From Candidatus Eremiobacterota bacterium (lineage in GTDB: Bacteria > Vulcanimicrobiota > CADAWZ01 > Ess09-12): DNA of 64,000 nucleotides. The notes beneath the pieces were generated by a model. That model was given only the letters and a program-made list of their open reading frames with translations, was not told the DNA's origin and searched no databases. Location of the stretch: positions 62,001 through 126,000 of the forward strand of contig JAVHLM010000017.1 of NCBI GenBank assembly GCA_031082125.1, given 5' to 3'. How positions within the stretch are numbered: the stretch's first letter is position 1; each line of letters opens with the position of its first letter. Of this stretch, positions 61,269 through 64,000 are shown piece after piece. The position numbers and the translations under genes are program-made.

Positions 61269-62243
61269 TTACACTTCCATGCACTCGTACTTATTGAAAT
61301 GACTTACACAGTAGAGGCATGGATCATGTTCGGAAGAGGTGAGATTCCCCTCCATCACCCAGTCTATCTTGCTGCGACAGAATTTGTTAATCTTGTTTGA
61401 AAGCTCCTTCAGCGCGAACTGCAGCGGCGTCGTATTCAGATCGTCAACGATGTCGGAGTCTGCTCCCGCTGCCCCGCGGTAATTCGAGAGATCAGGGCAG
61501 AATCTTAAATGTCCGTGACAGTCGATGCCTATCATCGACATCGCCTGGGGGCGGCATACGGATAACGGATAGCGTGTTTTGGTCCCCGCCAATGTCACTG
61601 CCATCCGTTTATGTGCTTCCCTTATCGAGTCTATCTGCTTTTCAACCTCATCTATCTGCGCCGGCGAGAGCATGTACTGCGCATTCTCCAGTGTCGGCTT
61701 CATTATCGTGTAATTCAACTCGAGAGCACCGGCCTCATCGGCAAGCTTCGCAATCTGCTCCAGCTCATTGATATTGAACGTGCCGACCACTACCTGCACG
61801 CTGAAAGGGATGCCATGCATCCGCGCAAGCCTGAAGGCCTCTTTTACCTTTGCGAAGGAGCCCTCGCCCCGTATCGCATCATTGGTCTCAGCAGTGGCGC
61901 CATCTATGCTGAATGCAAAGCCCCTGAATCTTTGCGAAGCGCCCTGTACAATGAGCTTATAAGCTTCCTTGAAATTCTGTCCGTTTGAGGTAATGGTATA
62001 ATCAATATCATGCCGCTCCATCACGGCAATCAGGCCTTCCCAGTCGCTGTGAAGCGTCGGTTCACCGCCCGTGATGGCCACAATTCTTGTCTTGTACGGC
62101 TCTGTCTGCTCAAGAATATGGTCCAGCAGGCGGAGGTCAATATCGACAGGGCCTGTCCCCCCCATATCGTTGATATTTTTATTGCAGTGCCTGCAGTTCA
62201 GGTTGCATCTATTGGTCGCCTCAACAACGATTATCTCGGGCAT
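61269..62243 (-). CDS. Radical SAM protein, second copy of tandem pair
   Basis: A 324-residue protein very similar to its upstream neighbour across the whole length: MPEIIVVEATNRCNLNCRHC (cluster motif), AITGGEPTLHSDWEGLIAV, FSIDGATAETNDAIRGEG, then CRPQAMSMIGIDCHGHLRFCPDLSNYRGA and a C-terminal CLYCVSHFNKYECMEV. The C-terminal Cys set suggests a SPASM/twitch-type auxiliary cluster. AAGGAG precedes the ATG. The leader, including ATACATTATGAAGGAGA, is also shared with the first copy, showing that duplication included the ribosome-binding site. Substrate unknown. Confidence 0.88.
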   Translation of the reverse strand: MPEIIVVEATNRCNLNCRHCNKNINDMGGTGPVDIDLRLLDHILEQTEPYKTRIVAITGGEPTLHSDWEGLIAVMERHDIDYTITSNGQNFKEAYKLIVQGASQRFRGFAFSIDGATAETNDAIRGEGSFAKVKEAFRLARMHGIPFSVQVVVGTFNINELEQIAKLADEAGALELNYTIMKPTLENAQYMLSPAQIDEVEKQIDSIREAHKRMAVTLAGTKTRYPLSVCRPQAMSMIGIDCHGHLRFCPDLSNYRGAAGADSDIVDDLNTTPLQFALKELSNKINKFCRSKIDWVMEGNLTSSEHDPCLYCVSHFNKYECMEV

Positions 62244-62303
62244 TTTTCTCTCTCCTTCATAATGTATTTATGCTCAGAGGGCATCACCATAATGGAGGTG
62301 ATT

Positions 62304-63287
62304 TTACATCTCCATGCAGTCGTTTTTATTGAAATGCCTGACACAGTACAGGCATGGATTGGCATCGGTTGACGAGATTGTGCCCTCTGTCACCCAGTCA
62401 ATCTTGTTATGGCGGAATCTGTTGATCCTGTTCGAAAGATCCTTCAGCGCCGCCGAGAGCGGCTTCATATTCAGATTGGCGATGATGTCCGTGTCATCAT
62501 GAATCGCGCCGCGGTAATTCGTGAGATCGACGCATAACCTCAAGAGCCCGTTGTAGTCAATGCTTATCATCGACATCGACAGGGGGCGGCACACGAAAAA
62601 TGGATCGGGCGATTTATACCCCGTCGTCATGCCGATTTTCACGCGGGCATTCTTGTGGGCTTCCTTTATGGCGACCACCTGCTCTTCCACCTCATCGGAC
62701 TCCACGAGAGAGAGCAGGAGCTCCACATTATCCGGTGACGGCCTCATCAATATGTAATTCAGCTCGTCAGCACCAAGCTCTTCTGCAAGCGCTGCAAGCT
62801 GAGCCAGTTCATGCTTGTTGTGCCTGCCGACCACTGCCTGCATCCCGAAGGGTATGCCCTTCTCTTTGGCAATCCTCATTGCCCCTACGACATAGTTAAA
62901 AGCTCCCTCGCCCCTTACCGCGTCATTTACTTGAGCGGTAGCGCCCTCTATGCTGAACGTGATTCCCTTGAATTTTTTTGAGGCATTTTTTACCAGTACC
63001 TTGTGAGCCTCCTCGAAGTTTATGCCATTTGTGGTAAAGACATAATCAACATCATGTTTTTCCAGCACGGCAATCAGGCCTTCCCAGTCGCTGTGAAGCG
63101 TCGGCTCTCCGCCGGTGAGGGACACGATCCTTGTTCTGAACGGCTCAGCCTGCGTGAGTATCTTGTCCAGCAGGTGGAGATCTATATCGACAATATCAGC
63201 GCCCCCCATGGTGTTAATCTTTTTCATGCAGTGCACACAATCCAGATTGCATTTATTGGTCGCCTCAATGACAATTATCTCGGGCAT
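62304..63287 (-). CDS. Radical SAM protein, first copy of tandem pair
   Basis: A 327-residue protein with MPEIIVIEATNKCNLDCVHC (cluster motif), SLTGGEPTLHSDWEGLIAV, FSIEGATAQVNDAVRGEG, CRPLSMSMISIDYNGLLRLCVDLTNYRGA and CLYCVRHFNKNDCMEM. It differs from the second copy mainly in the central specificity region and in the segment before the first C-terminal Cys. AAGGAG lies ten bases before the ATG. It is first in the five-gene minus-strand run and is preceded by about 390 bases with no firm gene. Substrate unknown. Confidence 0.88.
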   Translation of the reverse strand: MPEIIVIEATNKCNLDCVHCMKKINTMGGADIVDIDLHLLDKILTQAEPFRTRIVSLTGGEPTLHSDWEGLIAVLEKHDVDYVFTTNGINFEEAHKVLVKNASKKFKGITFSIEGATAQVNDAVRGEGAFNYVVGAMRIAKEKGIPFGMQAVVGRHNKHELAQLAALAEELGADELNYILMRPSPDNVELLLSLVESDEVEEQVVAIKEAHKNARVKIGMTTGYKSPDPFFVCRPLSMSMISIDYNGLLRLCVDLTNYRGAIHDDTDIIANLNMKPLSAALKDLSNRINRFRHNKIDWVTEGTISSTDANPCLYCVRHFNKNDCMEM

Positions 63288-63409
63288 TTTAGATAATCTC
63301 CTTCATAATGTATTTTATACAGAAGAGCATGCCATGAAAGGTGCTGCTCGCCGGCGAAGCCTCACTGTGTTCAGAACCAGCCGGGCCGGCTGATCTCACC
63401 TTCTGACGA

Positions 63410-63499
63410 TCATCGCTCCCCTCCGAACAGGATTCCACCATGATGACCGTATCCCCCATGTAATTTCTGCATTCCACGACATGGTTCCTGTAAATTCAT
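63410..63499 (-). CDS. Candidate small Gly/His-rich peptide, speculative
   Basis: A 29-codon frame starting at the ATG at 63499, with AGGTG ten bases upstream, and ending in TGA. The C-terminal half reads HGGYGHHGGILFGGER, rich in Gly, His and Tyr, after a short N-terminal part MNLQEPCRGMQKL. Its size, composition and place 122 bases ahead of two radical SAM genes would suit a ribosomally made precursor peptide, but short frames like this also arise by chance and no family match is recognised. Confidence 0.22.
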   Translation of the reverse strand: MNLQEPCRGMQKLHGGYGHHGGILFGGER

Positions 63500-63503
63500 G
63501 AGA

Positions 63504-63560
63504 TACTGACACCTAAAATAATAATTTTGATAACAGAGCCATATATGCATGATGTCAGTA
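63504..63560. repeat. 8-bp inverted repeat in radical SAM leader
   Basis: TACTGACA (63504-63511) and TGTCAGTA (63553-63560) are perfect inverted repeats 41 bases apart, flanking the AT-rich stretch where a promoter for the radical SAM run would lie. It could be paired operator half-sites. Confidence 0.4.
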
Positions 63561-63617
63561 ATAATCTTGAGCAAATAGAGAGAGAAAAATGATCCGCGCA
63601 GTATCCCGGTGAAATGA

Positions 63618-63647
63618 AAGAGCCTGGGGCTCCCCGCCTCCAGGCTC
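63618..63647 (-). terminator. Terminator-like hairpin after partial gene at right edge
   Basis: On the minus strand, GAGCCTGG, a 12-base loop, CCAGGCTC, then TTTCATTT. It lies 34 bases past the stop codon at 63681. The stem is strong, but the T-run is interrupted. Confidence 0.6.
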
Positions 63648-63680
63648 ACTTCTTTTGTTTCGGATTCCTTGGATCCTGCC

Positions 63681-64000
63681 CTACACGGCCTTCTGTACGT
63701 CCGCGGCCTGCTTTGCTGTTTCTTCTTTGTTCTCTGTCTTCGTGCCGGGGAGCGCCACGTCTCCCTGGACCGTGTTCACTGCTGCTGGCAGGTTCATTAC
63801 CGGCGCGCCTTCCTTGATCTTCGCCGAGAAGATGCCGCTCTTTCCTCCATCGGTGGCTCTGATGTCGCCAATCCTGTGGATTTCGCCGTTCTGGTCGATT
63901 GCGGCGAGCGGCGGAGGCTTCACCTTCATCGTCGCATCGCCCATGTTCTTGCCCACCTTCACAGGGCTCGGATCGCCGTCTCTCTGGAGCTTCACATCCA
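63681..64000 (-). CDS. Unknown protein, C-terminal part (5' end beyond window)
   Basis: The last 106 residues of a gene entering from the right edge. The visible part has short beta-type segments (IDQNGEIHRIGDIRATDGGK, SGIFSAKIKEGAPVMN) and an Ala/Lys/Glu/Thr-rich, probably disordered tail (TKTENKEETAKQAADVQKAV). No motif is recognised. An in-frame GTG at 63995 could be a start, but the frame stays open to the edge, so I treat it as partial. A hairpin terminator follows. Whether it belongs with the radical SAM run is unclear. Confidence 0.5.
   Translation of the reverse strand, partial: DVKLQRDGDPSPVKVGKNMGDATMKVKPPPLAAIDQNGEIHRIGDIRATDGGKSGIFSAKIKEGAPVMNLPAAVNTVQGDVALPGTKTENKEETAKQAADVQKAV

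Larger units (their letters stand above)
63288..63680. other. Leader region of radical SAM run
   Basis: A 393-base stretch with no firm gene. It holds a candidate 29-residue peptide frame (63410-63499), an 8-bp inverted repeat (63504-63560), an AT-rich patch suited to a promoter (63500-63600), and a terminator-like hairpin next to the partial gene at the right edge. A 62-residue minus-strand frame at 63289-63477 ends two bases before the radical SAM start codon, but its C-terminus is just the ribosome-binding site region shared by both radical SAM copies, so I do not call it. Confidence 0.5.

Noticed and set aside
63289-63477. 62-residue frame ending at the first radical SAM gene, considered as a precursor peptide
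   Set aside because: Its C-terminus is encoded by the ribosome-binding site region that is also present before the second copy, where no such frame exists, so the coding appears accidental.

Overview
This window looks like chromosomal DNA from a diderm (Gram-negative-type) bacterium of moderately high GC. It carries a complete outer-membrane assembly and lipid A gene block, signal peptides and Tat signals, Shine-Dalgarno led genes and compact operons. I cannot name the phylum from the sequence. Several features suggest a deep-branching or candidate lineage: a coenzyme-B12 class II ribonucleotide reductase, an IMP dehydrogenase of the Tritrichomonas-like type, a long GMP synthase, many small zinc-ribbon proteins, and a CIRCE-like operator that departs from the usual consensus. 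I found no insertion sequence, phage gene, CRISPR array, rRNA or tRNA.

Layout. 1-1.6 kb: start of nrdJ, running off the left edge. 2-10 kb: signalling and housekeeping genes (zinc-ribbon/FHA protein, pseudo-receiver diguanylate cyclase, exported HEAT-repeat protein, GNAT enzyme, argS, FmdB-type zinc ribbon). 10-12.3 kb: groES-groEL behind two CIRCE-like operators. 12.3-17.4 kb: a 1000-residue HD-GYP protein with a Pro/Gln-rich N-terminus, a zinc-ribbon helical-repeat protein and a Gly/Tyr/His-rich protein. 17.5-20.8 kb: guaB-guaA. 21-25.4 kb: S41 peptidase homologue, zincin-like protein, B12-binding radical SAM enzyme, NlpC/P60 hydrolase. 25.5-28 kb: zinc-ribbon protein, MEDS-GGDEF protein and anti-sigma-type ATPase in a row. 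28-34.2 kb: a spermidine-synthase-like membrane protein divergent from a DUF362 / AmrS / AmrB-AmrA operon whose products all carry export signals.

34.8-56.8 kb is dominated by one long minus-strand block read in the order tamB, bamA, three OmpH/Skp-type genes, lpxD, an exported protein of unknown function, lpxC, fabZ, gnnB, gnnA, lpxA, lpxB, a small membrane protein, a metallophosphoesterase and an LpxB-related protein. Together these cover outer-membrane protein insertion and the early Raetz pathway. The gnnA/gnnB pair predicts lipid A built on 2,3-diamino-2,3-dideoxyglucose with amide-linked chains at position 3. No lpxH or lpxI is recognisable, and the metallophosphoesterase beside lpxB is the obvious local candidate for that step.

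57-64 kb: an alpha/beta hydrolase with a membrane tail, and a minus-strand run of two tandem-duplicated radical SAM genes, a radical SAM/SPASM gene, a methyltransferase and a CPBP-type membrane protease. This resembles a peptide-modification cluster, with a small Gly/His-rich reading frame upstream as a speculative precursor. The most interesting items are this cluster, the exported AmmeMemoRadiSam operon, the GnnAB lipid A block with its missing hydrolase, the variant CIRCE operators, and two genes (lpxA and the spermidine-synthase-like gene) whose best-placed start codons are ATT and ATC.
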